A stretch of DNA of 64,000 bases from an uncultured Fidelibacterota bacterium (GTDB lineage Bacteria > Fidelibacterota > Marinisomatia > Marinisomatales > TCS55). Of the stretch, positions 18,292-30,374 are shown piece by piece. Both the position numbers and the translations under genes were made by a program. Each line of letters begins with the position of its first letter. Position 1 is the stretch's first letter. The stretch lies in NCBI GenBank assembly GCA_913049685.1, contig CAJWZD010000003.1:20664-84663 (forward strand), written 5' to 3'. The notes beneath the pieces were generated by a model. It saw only the letters and a program-made list of their open reading frames with translations, did not search any database and was not told the DNA's origin.

Positions 18292-18354
18292 AAAACTTTA
18301 ATTCTTATTTATTTCTTATCTACATCATTAAATAATTTACTAATGGAGGCTTAA

Positions 18355-21300
18355 TTGGCTACCAGGACCAATACGTACGCAGATCACATATCATTTGAAA
18401 AGACTAAGGCAGAAATTGAATTTCCCGATCTTTTAGCAGTTCAAATTGACGCTTTTCAATCTTTCATTCAAGAACATGCTCCTGAAGATGAAAGATTGGA
18501 TATCGGTTTAGAAGAAGTTTTTAAATCAGTTTTCCCAATTGAAGACTCACATAAAAATTATGTTTTGGAATACAAAAGCTATTTCTTGGGTTTGGCAAAA
18601 TATACTGCTGAAGAATGTATGGATAGAGGTCTCACTTTTTCAGTTCCATTAAAAGTTAGGTTGGTCCTTCATATAACAAATGAAGATGATAGAAGTAAAT
18701 ACGATCAATCAATTGAGCAAGAGGTATATTTTGGCAATATTCCTTATATGACCAATAAAGGAACTTTTGTTATAAATGGTGCTGAGAGAGTCATTGTTTC
18801 GCAATTACAACGCTCACCCGGAGTTTTCTTTGATCAGTCGGTTCATCCAAACGGGACTAAACTCTTTCAGGCTAGAATTATACCTTTTAGAGGTTCTTGG
18901 GTTGATTTTACAACAGATATAAACGACTGCCTTTTCTGTATAATTGATAGAAGAAGAAAATTTCCTGTAACAATGCTTCTTCGCGCTCTTGGATATTCAA
19001 CAAATGCTGATATTTTTAAAGCGTTCAACTGTATTGAAGAAGTCAAGCTTCGCAGTAAAAAAACAGATTCATTTATTGGTTCAACTGTCATTGAGGATGT
19101 TATAGATCAAGAAACAGGTGAAATTTTTCTTGAAGGCGGTGTTGAATTAACTAGTGAAAATTTGAATGACCTAAGACAAGCTAAGGTTAGGTCAATAGAA
19201 GTAGTAAATCAAAATAAAGATTTTCATTCAATGATGCTTTTAAATACCATGATCAAGGACCCAAGCAAAAATACTGAGGAAGCATTAAGCATTGTTTATC
19301 AATTGCTTCGATCTGGAGAACCTCCTAATCTTGAGACTGCACAAAAGTTTATTGAAAGAATTTTCTTCAATCCTAAGAAATACGATTTGGGTGAAGTAGG
19401 AAGATATCGCCTCAATCAGCAATTTGCTCTTAAGGTGCCCGTTGAAAGCACTGTTCTTACAATGGATGACATTATACAGGTTATAAACTTCCTTGTTGAT
19501 ATGCGAAAAGGCGAAAGAGGCTCTGATGATATTGATCACCTAGGAAATAGAAGAGTCAAATCAATTGGAGAGCAATTGACAAATCAATTTTCAGTGGCAC
19601 TAAGCAGAATGCTTAGAACTATTTATGAGAGAATGAATCTTAGGGAACAAGAATCCATTACACCACAAGATCTCATTAATTCTCGTGTTGTAACTACTGT
19701 AATAAACACTTTTTTTGGGACTAGTCAATTATCACAATTTGGCGACCAAACAAACCCGCTAGCAGAGGTTACTCATAAAAGACGTATTTCTGCACTAGGT
19801 CCGGGTGGATTAACTCGCGAGAGGGCTGGTTTTGAAGTAAGAGATGTTCATTATACTCATTATGGAAGACTTTGCCCTATAGAAACACCTGAAGGCCCTA
19901 ATATTGGCCTTATATCTTCACTAGCGCTGCTTGCAAAAGTAAATCGTCACGGTTTCATTGAGGCTCCCTATAGAAAAGTTAAAGTTAAGGATGGAATTGC
20001 TTACGCAACTCATAAAGTTGACTATCTTTCAGCTGATGACGAAGATAGGGTAATGATAGCTCAGTCGGATGAACCGCTCGAGGGTCAAGATGAAAAATTA
20101 ACCAATGATCATATTCGAGCAAGAATCAAGGGAGATTTCCCCATTGTTTCTCCGGAAAACATTGAATATATGGATGTTGCTCCAAACCAGATTCTGTCAG
20201 TCGCTGCATCTTTAATACCGTTTTTAGAGCATGATGATGCAAATAGGGCGTTAATGGGATCAAATATGCAACGCCAAAGTGTACCTTTGATGAATCCTGA
20301 TGCTCCTGTCGTTGGAACAGGTATTGAAGCAAAAGTTGCAGTTGACTCAAGAGCCGCAGTTGTTTCACCTGTATCTGGAAGGGTGCATTATGTAGATTCT
20401 GAAAAAATTGTAATTAGAACATATGATGTTCCTGAAGATTTGACGCTAATTGAAGGGGAAAACCTTGTATCGATAAAATTGCGTAAATATAAAAGAACTA
20501 ATCAAAATACCGCACAGAATCAGCGCCCCATTGTTTCAGAGGGTGACAAAATTCAAATTGGTGACCCTATTGCTGACGGTACATCCACAAGCAACGGTAA
20601 GTTGGCTCTTGGAAAGAATGTAACAGTCGCATTTATGCCTTGGAGAGGATATAATTTTGAAGATGCTATTGTAGTTAGTGAAAGGATGGTCAAGGAGGAT
20701 CTCTTTACAAGTGTTCATGTTAATGAGGTAGAGCTTGAAGTTAGGGATACAAAGAGAGGTCAAGAAGAATTGACACCAGAAATTCCAAATGTTGGAGAGG
20801 ATGCAACAAAAGAGCTTAATGAAAATGGCATTATAAGGGTTGGCGCTAAAGTCAAAGAAGGTGATATTATAATTGGTAAAGTAACACCTAAGGGTGAAAC
20901 TGATCCAACACCAGAAGAAAAGCTTTTAAGGGCAATTTTTGGCGAAAAAGCAGGTGAAGTTAAAGACGCTTCAAAAAGAGCTGACCCCGGCTTAAATGGA
21001 GTAGTGATTGGTACAAAGTTATTTGAAAAAAGAAGTAAGAGTGCAAGAGCTGAAGAGAAAAAAAATATAATTGAACTCCAGAAGGCATCTGCGGTTCAGA
21101 AAAAAGAATTAAAAGAGTCTAGAGACATTAAGCTCCTAGATCTTTTAAAAAATGAAGTTTCCAATGGCATTAGAGACATGTCTTCAGGGAGAACCCTCAT
21201 TAAAAAAGGCACTAAACTAACCTCTAAAAGATTGGGTAGTTATAATTTAGAACGCTTTAATCAAGATGAGGCTTGGGTAGAGAATCCACAAAGCTGGAGA

Positions 21301-22134
21301 AAATTAAAAGCTGTATGGAGGTCTTTTTGGAAAGAGTGGAGAATAATTGAAGAAACACTCGAAAGAGAAGTGTTTAAGCTCAGAATCGGCGATGAGCTTC
21401 AACCTGGAATTTTAAAACTTGCTAAGGTTGATATTGCGCAAAAGCGAAAATTACAAGTAGGTGACAAAATGGCGGGAAGACATGGTAATAAAGGTATTGT
21501 AGCAACTGTTGTTCCATCTGAGGATATGCCGTTCCTTGAGGACGGGTCCCCTGTTGATGTAATTTTAAACCCCTTAGGCGTTCCCTCAAGAATGAATCTT
21601 GGTCAATTATATGAAACCATGCTTGGTTGGGCTGGGGATATTCTTGGAGTATCTTACTCCACTCCTGTTTTTAACGGAGCAACACCTGATGAAGTAGAAG
21701 CTGAGCTGAAAAAGGCAGGACTTCCTCTTACTGGAAAAGCCCAACTAATTGATGGAAGAAGCGGAGAAATGATAGATAATCCAGTTACTGTTGGGAAAAT
21801 ATATATGATGAAATTAAGTCATATGGTAGAAGATAAGATGCATGCTAGATCTACGGGTCCATACTCATTGGTAACACAACAACCTCTTGGTGGTAAAGCT
21901 CAATTTGGCGGACAGAGATTTGGTGAGATGGAATGCTGGGCTTTAGAAGCATACGGTGCAGCTCATACATTACAAGAAATTTTAACAGTAAAATCAGACG
22001 ATGTTGAAGGTAGATCTAAGGTTTACAATGCTATTGTAAAAGGTGAAGATTTGCCGCCCTTTGGAGTCCCTGAATCCTTTAATGTTCTTATCAAAGAGCT
22101 TCAAGGATTAGGTTTAGACTTAGAATTAGATTAA
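18355..22134 (+). CDS. rpoB: DNA-directed RNA polymerase subunit beta
   Basis: The 1,259-residue beta subunit forms half of the polymerase active-site cleft. Clear marks are SQLSQFGDQTNPLAEVTHKRR (rifampicin cluster I, with the H and S contact residues intact), GPNIGLISSL, GRHGNKG and the C-terminal LGGKAQFGGQRFGEMECWAL. VHYTHYGRLCP is the form I recall from Bacteroidota and relatives, where E. coli has VHPTHYGRVCP. Start is a TTG at 18355 with GGAGG seven nt upstream; no ATG is available near the conserved N-terminus. The 63-nt gap from rplL is the longest inside this cluster part and shows no hairpin. Confidence 0.98.
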   Translation: MATRTNTYADHISFEKTKAEIEFPDLLAVQIDAFQSFIQEHAPEDERLDIGLEEVFKSVFPIEDSHKNYVLEYKSYFLGLAKYTAEECMDRGLTFSVPLKVRLVLHITNEDDRSKYDQSIEQEVYFGNIPYMTNKGTFVINGAERVIVSQLQRSPGVFFDQSVHPNGTKLFQARIIPFRGSWVDFTTDINDCLFCIIDRRRKFPVTMLLRALGYSTNADIFKAFNCIEEVKLRSKKTDSFIGSTVIEDVIDQETGEIFLEGGVELTSENLNDLRQAKVRSIEVVNQNKDFHSMMLLNTMIKDPSKNTEEALSIVYQLLRSGEPPNLETAQKFIERIFFNPKKYDLGEVGRYRLNQQFALKVPVESTVLTMDDIIQVINFLVDMRKGERGSDDIDHLGNRRVKSIGEQLTNQFSVALSRMLRTIYERMNLREQESITPQDLINSRVVTTVINTFFGTSQLSQFGDQTNPLAEVTHKRRISALGPGGLTRERAGFEVRDVHYTHYGRLCPIETPEGPNIGLISSLALLAKVNRHGFIEAPYRKVKVKDGIAYATHKVDYLSADDEDRVMIAQSDEPLEGQDEKLTNDHIRARIKGDFPIVSPENIEYMDVAPNQILSVAASLIPFLEHDDANRALMGSNMQRQSVPLMNPDAPVVGTGIEAKVAVDSRAAVVSPVSGRVHYVDSEKIVIRTYDVPEDLTLIEGENLVSIKLRKYKRTNQNTAQNQRPIVSEGDKIQIGDPIADGTSTSNGKLALGKNVTVAFMPWRGYNFEDAIVVSERMVKEDLFTSVHVNEVELEVRDTKRGQEELTPEIPNVGEDATKELNENGIIRVGAKVKEGDIIIGKVTPKGETDPTPEEKLLRAIFGEKAGEVKDASKRADPGLNGVVIGTKLFEKRSKSARAEEKKNIIELQKASAVQKKELKESRDIKLLDLLKNEVSNGIRDMSSGRTLIKKGTKLTSKRLGSYNLERFNQDEAWVENPQSWRKLKAVWRSFWKEWRIIEETLEREVFKLRIGDELQPGILKLAKVDIAQKRKLQVGDKMAGRHGNKGIVATVVPSEDMPFLEDGSPVDVILNPLGVPSRMNLGQLYETMLGWAGDILGVSYSTPVFNGATPDEVEAELKKAGLPLTGKAQLIDGRSGEMIDNPVTVGKIYMMKLSHMVEDKMHARSTGPYSLVTQQPLGGKAQFGGQRFGEMECWALEAYGAAHTLQEILTVKSDDVEGRSKVYNAIVKGEDLPPFGVPESFNVLIKELQGLGLDLELD

Positions 22135-22146
22135 TGGAGTATTAAA

Positions 22147-25100
22147 TTGACATTTATTCAAACAAATAAAATAGATACTAGTAAAGCCTTTACATCAATA
22201 ACAATAGGCCTCGCCTCCCCAGAAAGCATTTTACAAAAATCCTATGGCGAAATTATTAAGCCTGAAACTATCAACTACAGATCCTACAAGCCTGAAAAAG
22301 ATGGTCTTTTTTGTGAGAAGATATTTGGTCCTGTAAAAGACTATGAATGTCATTGTGGTAAATATAAAGGAATTAGATATCGCGGTATAATTTGTGATCG
22401 ATGTGGAGTTGAGGTAACTAGAAAAAAAGTTCGTAGAGATAGGATGGGGCATATCACACTTGCAGTGCCTGTTGTACATATTTGGTATTTAAGATCTATA
22501 CCTTCAAAATTGAGCTATTTAGCTGGTATTTCAACTAAAGATCTAGAGAAAATTGTCTATTATGAGCAATTTCTAGTTATAGAGCCTGGCAAAAGCGATG
22601 CTGAACAATTCTCTATTATCGATGAAGATGAATATATTGAATATGAACGAAATTTTGGCTTTGATGCAGTTTCAGAGGAAGACAGGGACAACGAAGACTA
22701 TTTTTACGCTGCGATGGGAGGTGAAGCTCTTAGGGAAATGCTATCTAGAATGAATTTAGTGGAATTAAGAAGAGAGTTAGAAGATGTTTTAAAAAATTCA
22801 AAATCCAAGCAAAAAAGAGAGGAAGCTCTCAAAAGATTAAAGGTTGTAAAGTCTTTTCTTGTAGATATTTCCACTGTTAAGAAAATAAATAAGCCAGAAT
22901 GGATGGTAATTTCTATTCTTCCAGTAATTCCCCCAGAGCTTAGACCGCTAGTTCCGCTTGATGGTGGTCGTTTTGCTGCCAGCGATTTAAATGATTTATA
23001 TAGAAGAATTATAATTAGAAATAATCGTTTAAAAAACTTGATGGAGATAAAGGCACCAGATGTGATTCTTAGAAACGAGAAAAGAATGCTTCAGGAATCT
23101 GTAGATGCACTCTTTGATAATAGTAGGCGTAAAACTGCAATACGAAGTGGAACACGTCGCCCACTAAAATCTATCTCTGATATGATCAGAGGTAAAACTG
23201 GTAGATTCAGACAAAATCTTTTAGGTAAACGTGTCGACTATTCAGGTAGATCTGTTATAGTTGTTGGTCCAGAATTAAATCTGCACGAGTGTGGAATGCC
23301 TAAAAATATGGGCTTAGAGCTTTTTAAACCACATATGATTAGTGAATTAATGGCGCGGGGATATGCTCAAACACCTAGAAGCGCTAAGCTTATGATTGAG
23401 GATAAAGATCCTATAGTTTATAAGGTCTTAGAATACGTTGTTAAAGATCACCCTGTTTTACTTAATCGAGCACCAACTCTTCATAGATTAGGCATTCAAG
23501 CCTTTCAGCCTGTTCTTGTTGATGGAAAAGCTATAAGGATTCATCCTTTGGTGTGTTCTGCTTTTAATGCAGATTTTGATGGCGATCAAATGGCAGTTCA
23601 TGTACCTTTATCATTGGCTGCCCAGATGGAAGCTAGAATATTAATGCTTTCTAGTCACAACATTTTGCATCCAGCCAATGGCAAACCCCTAGCTCTTCCT
23701 TCTCAAGATATGGTTCTTGGAACTTATTATTTAACTAGAAAAAAAGAAGGCTGTAAGGGCGAAGGTAAGACTTTCGGATCCTTTAATGAGGTACTATTAG
23801 CATATGAAGGTAAAGCTGTAGATGTGAATGCTATAATAAACGTTAGATATAATGGTAAATGGTATAAAGAGACATCCGTTGGAAGGGTTATAGTAAATTC
23901 TATCATTCCTTCAGAGATTGGATATGTCGATGATCTTATTGACAAAGGTCGCCTAAGTAAACTTGTCAATGAAATATATTTATTAGCCGGAAACAAGAAA
24001 ACAGTTACCTTTTTAGATAATCTTAAAACTCTTGGTTTTAATGCATCAACCCAAGCTGGGCTATCAATAGCTATAAGCGATATTCTAATACCTGACTCTA
24101 AAGATGAGATTATTAATGAAGCTCAGGGGAAAGTAGACGGTATCAAGGATAAATATAAAAGACATGTACTAACTGATGGTGAAAGATATAATAAGGTAAT
24201 CGATGTATGGACACATGCAACAAATGATGTAGCATCAAAAATGATGGATGCTATGCAATCTAGCGATCAAGGTTTTAATCCTGTTTACATGATGGCTGAT
24301 TCTGGTGCAAGAGGATCTCAAGACCAAATAAAACAGCTTGCTGGTATGAGAGGTTTAATGGCTAAACCTCAAAAATCAATGACTGGCGGAAAAGGTGAGA
24401 TTATTGAATCTCCAATTACATCTAACTTTAAGGAAGGTCTATCAGTCCAGGAATATTTTATATCTACCCATGGCGCAAGAAAAGGTTTAGCAGATACGGC
24501 TCTTAAAACAGCTGATGCTGGATATTTAACTCGAAGACTAGTTGATGTTGCCCAGGATGTTGTTATATCTGAGATTGATTGTGGCACCATAAATGGTATA
24601 GTAGCAGCTGATCTCAAAGAAGGTGAAGATATTATCGAACCTTTGTCAGAGAGGATTTTAGGAAGAACTCTTCTAGAGGACTTTATTGAAGATGGAAAAG
24701 TTTTGATTAAATCCGGTACAATGATTAGAGATGAAGAGGCTAAATTAGTATCTGAGAGCAATATTGAATCACTTCGCATAAGATCTGTTCTTACGTGTGA
24801 ATCTTTGAGAGGTGTTTGCGCAAAATGTTATGGATGGAATCCATCAAACCATAAGCTTGTAGATTTGGGTACTTCGGTAGGAATTCAGGCTGCGCAAAGC
24901 ATAGGAGAGCCAGGTACTCAGCTAACTCTAAGAACATTTCATATAGGTGGAACAGCTACTAGAATTATTGAGCAATCCGAAATGCAAACTAAAAGAGCTG
25001 GTACTGTTAAGTATTCAGAAAATCTTGAGACTGCTGACGCTAAAGATTCCTCTGGAATAAATGTTACTAGGTGTATGGTAAGACATGCTAAAATCACAAT

Positions 25101-26421
25101 TACAAGTAATGATGGAAAAGTTAACAGTGATTACAATGTTCCTTATGGTGCGAATCTTAATGTTTCAGATGGAGATAAAGTTAATGCCGGAACTATACTT
25201 TTCCAATGGGATCCCTATACAGATGTTATTCTAGCAAGACAGTCAGGAATTGTTGAGTTAAAAGATTTCATTGAAAACGAGACCTATCAAGTAGAGGCGG
25301 TTGAGGGTGGTAAGAAGCAAATGGTTATTGTAGAATCAAAAGATCGAAATTTAAGTCCTCATATTGAAATCGTTGATTCAAGTGGTTCTATTCTAGCTGG
25401 AGGAACTATACTTCCAGTTACAGCCAATCTCACGGTTAGACAGGGCGACAAGGTAAAAAGGGGTCAAACTTTAGTTAAAATACCAAGAGCTATTGGTAAA
25501 ACTCGTGATATAACAGGAGGTCTTCCGCGAGTTACGGAATTATTTGAGTCCCGCAAACCTGCAGATCCTGCTGTTGTTACTGAAATTGATGGAACAGTGA
25601 GTTTTGGAGAAACAAAAAGAGGTATTAGAAAAATAAGTATCACAGGAGTTGATGAAGTCATAAAGACATACTCAATCCCTTATGGTAAACATGTAGTAGT
25701 TCATGAAGGTGATAAGATAACTGCTGGTACTTCGTTATGCGAAGGAAGTATTTCACCAATTGACATTCTTAGGATACTTGGTCCGAACAAAGTAAGAGAG
25801 TATCTTGTCAATGAAATTCAGGAAGTTTACAGACTTCAAGGTGTTAAAATTGATGATAAACACATTGAGGTTATTGTTAAGCAGATGATGCAAAAGGTAA
25901 GTATTGATGAAGCAGGTGATTCAAATTTTTTAGCAAAAGATAGAATTAATAGAGCAGAATTTTTTGAAACAAATGAGAAGCTAAATTCTATGATCGTAAT
26001 CACTGATTCAGGCGACTCTGAGTACGAAGAAGATATGTTGGTTGACAAAAAAGAATATCTTGATACAAATAAATCACTTAAGGAAGATGGAAAAAAACCT
26101 GCAAAATCTAGGAAGTCTAAACCTGCTACCTTTGAACCACTTCTCATGGGCATTACTCAAGCATCGCTAAATACAGAAAGTTTTATATCTGCCGCATCTT
26201 TTCAAGAGACGACCAGAGTTTTGACTGATGCCTCAACATCAGGAAGAACAGACTACCTAAGAGGATTAAAAGAAAATGTTGCTGTTGGCAGACTGATTCC
26301 TGCTGGTACCGGTGCACCTCATTTAAAGAACATTTTTGTTGAAAATCCTGAATCTGTTAACATAGAAAATGGTGATGAAGTTAAAAAACAGCCAGATAAA
26401 GAAGTGGAAAATTTGAAATAG
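22147..26421 (+). CDS. rpoC: DNA-directed RNA polymerase subunit beta'
   Basis: The 1,424-residue beta' subunit holds the catalytic magnesium in [12 protein letters not shown]. The N-terminal zinc site ([16 protein letters not shown]) and the second zinc site ([14 protein letters not shown]) are complete. Other marks are [13 protein letters not shown] and the trigger-loop region GSRGSQDQ-like ([21 protein letters not shown]). The C-terminal region has [13 protein letters not shown] and an acidic tail. The start is a TTG at 22147 with GGAG upstream. rpoB and rpoC are separate genes here. Confidence 0.98.
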   Translation: MTFIQTNKIDTSKAFTSITIGLASPESILQKSYGEIIKPETINYRSYKPEKDGLFCEKIFGPVKDYECHCGKYKGIRYRGIICDRCGVEVTRKKVRRDRMGHITLAVPVVHIWYLRSIPSKLSYLAGISTKDLEKIVYYEQFLVIEPGKSDAEQFSIIDEDEYIEYERNFGFDAVSEEDRDNEDYFYAAMGGEALREMLSRMNLVELRRELEDVLKNSKSKQKREEALKRLKVVKSFLVDISTVKKINKPEWMVISILPVIPPELRPLVPLDGGRFAASDLNDLYRRIIIRNNRLKNLMEIKAPDVILRNEKRMLQESVDALFDNSRRKTAIRSGTRRPLKSISDMIRGKTGRFRQNLLGKRVDYSGRSVIVVGPELNLHECGMPKNMGLELFKPHMISELMARGYAQTPRSAKLMIEDKDPIVYKVLEYVVKDHPVLLNRAPTLHRLGIQAFQPVLVDGKAIRIHPLVCSAFNADFDGDQMAVHVPLSLAAQMEARILMLSSHNILHPANGKPLALPSQDMVLGTYYLTRKKEGCKGEGKTFGSFNEVLLAYEGKAVDVNAIINVRYNGKWYKETSVGRVIVNSIIPSEIGYVDDLIDKGRLSKLVNEIYLLAGNKKTVTFLDNLKTLGFNASTQAGLSIAISDILIPDSKDEIINEAQGKVDGIKDKYKRHVLTDGERYNKVIDVWTHATNDVASKMMDAMQSSDQGFNPVYMMADSGARGSQDQIKQLAGMRGLMAKPQKSMTGGKGEIIESPITSNFKEGLSVQEYFISTHGARKGLADTALKTADAGYLTRRLVDVAQDVVISEIDCGTINGIVAADLKEGEDIIEPLSERILGRTLLEDFIEDGKVLIKSGTMIRDEEAKLVSESNIESLRIRSVLTCESLRGVCAKCYGWNPSNHKLVDLGTSVGIQAAQSIGEPGTQLTLRTFHIGGTATRIIEQSEMQTKRAGTVKYSENLETADAKDSSGINVTRCMVRHAKITITSNDGKVNSDYNVPYGANLNVSDGDKVNAGTILFQWDPYTDVILARQSGIVELKDFIENETYQVEAVEGGKKQMVIVESKDRNLSPHIEIVDSSGSILAGGTILPVTANLTVRQGDKVKRGQTLVKIPRAIGKTRDITGGLPRVTELFESRKPADPAVVTEIDGTVSFGETKRGIRKISITGVDEVIKTYSIPYGKHVVVHEGDKITAGTSLCEGSISPIDILRILGPNKVREYLVNEIQEVYRLQGVKIDDKHIEVIVKQMMQKVSIDEAGDSNFLAKDRINRAEFFETNEKLNSMIVITDSGDSEYEEDMLVDKKEYLDTNKSLKEDGKKPAKSRKSKPATFEPLLMGITQASLNTESFISAASFQETTRVLTDASTSGRTDYLRGLKENVAVGRLIPAGTGAPHLKNIFVENPESVNIENGDEVKKQPDKEVENLK

Positions 26422-26432
26422 ATTAAAAAAAC

Positions 26433-26460
26433 TTTACAAAATTAAAATTTTTATTATAAA
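26433..26460 (+). promoter_or_regulatory. Candidate promoter for the str operon (rpsL-rpsG-fusA)
   Basis: TTTACA (26433-26438), a 16-nt spacer and TATAAA (26455-26460) lie 40 nt before rpsL in the only sizeable gap after rpoC. The gap is extremely AT-rich, so a chance match is possible. It would allow the str/S10 genes to be transcribed apart from rpoBC. Confidence 0.45.
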
Positions 26461-26499
26461 AAAAAAATTGTTAATTTTGTAGGCTTTAATGGAAATGAA

Positions 26500-26877
26500 A
26501 TGCCGACGATAAATCAACTAATTAGACAAGGTAGAAAAAAAACTGCCAAAAAAACAACTACTCCAGCATTGAAGGGTAACCCTCAGAAGCGTGGAGTATG
26601 TACTCGCGTTTATACTACTACACCTAAAAAACCTAATTCAGCGCTGAGAAAAGTAGCTAGGGTTAGATTGACTAATGGTATGGAGGTAAATGCCTATATA
26701 CCTGGGGAGGGTCACAACTTACAAGAACACTCCATAGTTCTTATTGAAGGCGGAAGAGTCAAAGATTTGCCAGGTGTTCGTTATCATGTGGTTAGAGGTA
26801 CTTTAGACACTGCTGGTGTTTCTGATAGAACAACTAGTAGATCAAGGTATGGGGCAAAAAAGGCTAAGGCGCAGTAG
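26500..26877 (+). CDS. rpsL: 30S ribosomal protein S12
   Basis: S12 lies at the decoding centre. The 125-residue protein has the near-invariant [19 protein letters not shown] loop, in which the lysine linked to streptomycin action is the wild-type residue, and [14 protein letters not shown] with its conserved lysine. These suggest a streptomycin-sensitive S12. It heads rpsL-rpsG-fusA with 3-nt and 5-nt gaps. Confidence 0.98.
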   Translation: MPTINQLIRQGRKKTAKKTTTPALKGNPQKRGVCTRVYTTTPKKPNSALRKVARVRLTNGMEVNAYIPGEGHNLQEHSIVLIEGGRVKDLPGVRYHVVRGTLDTAGVSDRTTSRSRYGAKKAKAQ

Positions 26878-26880
26878 ACC

Positions 26881-27345
26881 ATGAGAAGAAGAAGACCTGA
26901 AAAAAGAAAAATTTTGCCCGACCCTATTTACAATGATTTAGAAATTGCAAAGTTTATGAATTATCTCATGCTCGATGGCAAAAAAGGCGCGGCTGAGCAC
27001 ATTTTTTACAAAGCAATGGATTATGTCAAAACACGAACCAAGAAAGAAGGTAAGGAAATATTCCAACTTGCTATCAAAAACACAGCTCCTTCTTTAGAAG
27101 TTAAATCCAGGCGTATCGGTGGTGCAAATTATCAAGTTCCTATTGAAGTACCTAAGCAAAGACAGTTTTTTCTTGCTTCTCACTGGATAATTAATTCTGC
27201 AAGATCTCGTTCAGGTAAATCCATGGCTGATTGCTTAGCTCTTGAGCTTATTTCTGCTGCGAACAATGAAGGTGGCGCAATTAAAAAGAAAGAAGATACC
27301 CATAGAATGGCTGAGGCAAATCGTGCCTTTGCTCATTTTAGATAA
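26881..27345 (+). CDS. rpsG: 30S ribosomal protein S7
   Basis: S7 starts assembly of the 30S head and touches the E-site tRNA. The 154-residue protein has [41 protein letters not shown] and the tail [17 protein letters not shown], all standard. It follows rpsL by 3 nt. Confidence 0.98.
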   Translation: MRRRRPEKRKILPDPIYNDLEIAKFMNYLMLDGKKGAAEHIFYKAMDYVKTRTKKEGKEIFQLAIKNTAPSLEVKSRRIGGANYQVPIEVPKQRQFFLASHWIINSARSRSGKSMADCLALELISAANNEGGAIKKKEDTHRMAEANRAFAHFR

Positions 27346-27350
27346 TCATT

Positions 27351-29441
27351 ATGAAAAAAATCTCATTAGAAAACGTTCGAAACATTGGTATCATGGCACA
27401 TATTGACGCAGGTAAAACTACCCTGACAGAGCGAGTGCTTTTTTATACTGGAAGAACACATAAAATTGGTGAAGTTCACGATGGTGGTGCTACTATGGAT
27501 TGGATGGAACAAGAAAAAGAAAGAGGTATAACTATAACCTCAGCTGCAACCACCGCTATTTGGGACAATCATAGAATAAATATCATTGATACCCCAGGAC
27601 ACGTAGATTTTACAGTAGAGGTTGAGAGATCCCTTAGAGTTCTTGATGGATCTTGTGCTGTTTTTTGCGCCGTTGGCGGAGTTGAGCCACAGAGTGAAAC
27701 CGTTTGGAGGCAAGCTGATAAATATGGTGTTCCAAGAATCGCCTTTGTTAATAAGATGGATAGAACAGGTGCTGATTTTTATAATGTCCTTGAAATGATC
27801 AAAGAGCGCTTAGGCGCCAATCCCCTTCCTGTAGTTCTGCCCATAGGGTCAGGTGACATGTTTACTGGTATCATTGATTTAATATCAATGAAAGCAATAC
27901 TTTACAATGATTCCTCTTTAGGTGCTCATTTTGAAATAGGTGATATACCATCTGACATGAAAGATGAGGCTGAGAAGTGGCGACATCATCTCATAGAGGA
28001 AACAGCAGGCTACGATGAGGCACTTCTTGAAAAATATTTAGATGAACAGGAAATCACTGAAAATGAATTGAAAAATGCTATTAGAAAAGGCTGCCTGGAC
28101 AATACTTTTGTCCCCACTTTTTGTGGTTCGGCTTTCAAGAATAAAGGAGTTCAACGTTTATTGGATGCTGTAAATGATTTTTTACCATCACCATTAGATA
28201 TTGGGGCTGTAACAGGTTACGATCCAAATAATTCAGATGTCGAAATGAATAGACAGCCAAGCGAAGAAGAGCCTTTTAGCGCATTAGCATTTAAGGTAAT
28301 GACTGATCCTTATGTTGGCAAATTAACATTCATGAGAGTTTATTCAGGAAAGCTTGATGCTGGTTCTTACATTATGAATCCTAATACCGGGAAGCGGGAG
28401 AGAATCAGCAGGATTTTACTGATGCATGCAAATAAAAGAGAAGAGTTAGAGCAGGTAGTAGCTGGAGAAATTGTTGCAGCTGTTGGGTTAAAAAATTCTC
28501 ATACTGGACATACTTTGTGTGAAGAGAAAAAAGAAATTTTATTAGAATCTATGGAGTTTCCTGAGCCCGTAGTTGAGGTTTCTGTTGAACCAGCAACTAA
28601 AGCCGATCAAGACTCTCTTTCTAAGGGTCTTGCAAAGCTAGCTGAAGAAGATCCCACTTTTAAAGTTTCAATAAATCAAGACACAGGTCAAACTATAATC
28701 GCTGGAATGGGTGAGCTTCATTTAGAGATACTTGTAGATCGTTTGCTGAGAGAATTTAAAGTAGAAGCTAATGTGGGAACCCCTCAGGTAGCTTACACTG
28801 AAGCAATTACCAAGAGGGTAGAAAAAGTTGACGTAAAATTTGTACGTCAATCTGGCGGTAGAGGTCAATACGGTCATGTTGTTATCAATGTAGAGCCTAA
28901 CGAACCTGGAAAAGGATACCATTTTGAAAACAAGATTGTTGGTGGAGTAATACCAAGAGAGTATATCCAGCCAGTTAATGAAGGCATACAAGAGGCATTA
29001 AAAAATGGCGTTATAGCTGGTTACCCAATTGAAGATGTCAGAGTAGAGCTTGTATTTGGTTCTTATCATGATGTTGATTCTTCTGAAATTGCTTTTAAAG
29101 TTGCTGGATCTATGGCGATTCAAGATGGATGTAAGAAAGCTTCGCCAGTACTTATGGAGCCAATGATGAGTGTAGAAGTAGTAGTTCCTGAAGAGTATTT
29201 AGGTGATGTAATGGGAGACATTAATTCTAGACGTGGAAACATTGATAAGATGGATCAAAGAAAAGATGCCCATGTCCTTAACGCTACTGTTCCTCTTGCC
29301 AAAATGTTTGGATATGCAACAGATTTAAGATCAATTACACAGGGAAGAGCAGTTTTTCACATGGAATTTTCAAACTTTAAAGAAGTGCCTAGCTCAGTAA
29401 AAGAAGAGATAGTTGAGCAGGTTCACGGTAAGGCTTCATAA
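27351..29441 (+). CDS. fusA: Elongation factor G
   Basis: EF-G moves tRNAs and mRNA after peptide transfer. The 696-residue protein carries [16 protein letters not shown] (P-loop), [34 protein letters not shown], then domains III-V with [26 protein letters not shown] and DINSRRGNI. No sign of an EF-G2 type paralogue. tuf, often next in the str operon, is absent and rpsJ follows at once. Confidence 0.98.
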   Translation: MKKISLENVRNIGIMAHIDAGKTTLTERVLFYTGRTHKIGEVHDGGATMDWMEQEKERGITITSAATTAIWDNHRINIIDTPGHVDFTVEVERSLRVLDGSCAVFCAVGGVEPQSETVWRQADKYGVPRIAFVNKMDRTGADFYNVLEMIKERLGANPLPVVLPIGSGDMFTGIIDLISMKAILYNDSSLGAHFEIGDIPSDMKDEAEKWRHHLIEETAGYDEALLEKYLDEQEITENELKNAIRKGCLDNTFVPTFCGSAFKNKGVQRLLDAVNDFLPSPLDIGAVTGYDPNNSDVEMNRQPSEEEPFSALAFKVMTDPYVGKLTFMRVYSGKLDAGSYIMNPNTGKRERISRILLMHANKREELEQVVAGEIVAAVGLKNSHTGHTLCEEKKEILLESMEFPEPVVEVSVEPATKADQDSLSKGLAKLAEEDPTFKVSINQDTGQTIIAGMGELHLEILVDRLLREFKVEANVGTPQVAYTEAITKRVEKVDVKFVRQSGGRGQYGHVVINVEPNEPGKGYHFENKIVGGVIPREYIQPVNEGIQEALKNGVIAGYPIEDVRVELVFGSYHDVDSSEIAFKVAGSMAIQDGCKKASPVLMEPMMSVEVVVPEEYLGDVMGDINSRRGNIDKMDQRKDAHVLNATVPLAKMFGYATDLRSITQGRAVFHMEFSNFKEVPSSVKEEIVEQVHGKAS

Positions 29442-29445
29442 TTAT

Positions 29446-29754
29446 ATGGCAAATCAAACAATAAGAATCAGTTTAAAAGCATACGATCACTCTCTTATTG
29501 ATAAGTCTACAGAAAAGATAGTCAAAACTGCTAAATCTACTGGTGCGATCATTTCTGGTCCTATTCCACTTCCAACCAAAAGAACTATTTACACTGTATT
29601 GCGCTCACCCTTTGTTGATAAGAAGTCTAGAGAGCAATTTCAAACTAAAATTCATAAAAGACTGATTGATATATTGAATTCTACCCCCAAAACAGTAGAG
29701 GCATTAATGAAGTTAGATTTACCTGCTGGTGTTGATATAGAGATTAAGGTATAA
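29446..29754 (+). CDS. rpsJ: 30S ribosomal protein S10
   Basis: S10 (NusE) is both a 30S head protein and a NusB partner in antitermination. Starting at ATG 29446 it has 102 residues: [28 protein letters not shown], and the tail [11 protein letters not shown]. An in-frame TTG at 29413 lies inside fusA and is rejected. It opens the S10 operon only 4 nt after fusA, so the str and S10 operons are fused. Confidence 0.97.
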   Translation: MANQTIRISLKAYDHSLIDKSTEKIVKTAKSTGAIISGPIPLPTKRTIYTVLRSPFVDKKSREQFQTKIHKRLIDILNSTPKTVEALMKLDLPAGVDIEIKV

Positions 29755-29755
29755 G

Positions 29756-30373
29756 ATGCGCGGCTTAATTGGGAAAAAAATAGGAATGACACAAGTTTTT
29801 AGCGATAATGGATCATTGCTTCCGGTTACAATTGTAGAGGCTGGTCCTTGTGTGGTAACTCAAGTTAAAACTACAATTAGAGATGGTTATAATGCTGTTC
29901 AGATTGGGTATAGCGATCTTAAGGAAAAGCATTTAAATAAAGCGCAATCAGGTCATTTTAATAAAGGTAATTCAACTGCAAAGAGATATTTAGCAGAGTT
30001 TAAACCTGTTTCAAATTATGACTATAAGACAGGGCAAGAATTTGGTGTTTCCTTATTCAGGGAAGGTGAACTTGTCTCTGTTTCTGGTACATCAAAAGGT
30101 AAAGGCTTTTCTGGCGTTATGAAAAGACATGGTTTTGGTGGCGGCCCTAAAACACACGGCCAAAGAGAGCATCCAAGATCGCCAGGATCAATAGGTCAGG
30201 CTTCTGACCCTTCCAGAGTTTTTAAAGGAATGAAGATGGCAGGTCAATACGGCAATAAAAAGGTCTCCTCAAGAAATTTGGAGATTATTTCAGTTTTAAA
30301 AGAAAGCAATCAATTGCTTATTAAAGGGGCTATTCCAGGCGCAAACAACGGAATTGTATATATTTCTAAGTAA
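29756..30373 (+). CDS. rplC: 50S ribosomal protein L3
   Basis: L3 is an early-assembling protein reaching toward the peptidyl-transferase centre. The 205-residue protein has MRGLIGKKIGMTQVF, the finger region FSGVMKRHGFGGGPKTHG, HREH-type and SPGSIGQASDPSRVFKG stretches. Start follows the rpsJ stop by one base. Confidence 0.97.
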   Translation: MRGLIGKKIGMTQVFSDNGSLLPVTIVEAGPCVVTQVKTTIRDGYNAVQIGYSDLKEKHLNKAQSGHFNKGNSTAKRYLAEFKPVSNYDYKTGQEFGVSLFREGELVSVSGTSKGKGFSGVMKRHGFGGGPKTHGQREHPRSPGSIGQASDPSRVFKGMKMAGQYGNKKVSSRNLEIISVLKESNQLLIKGAIPGANNGIVYISK

Positions 30374-30374
30374 A

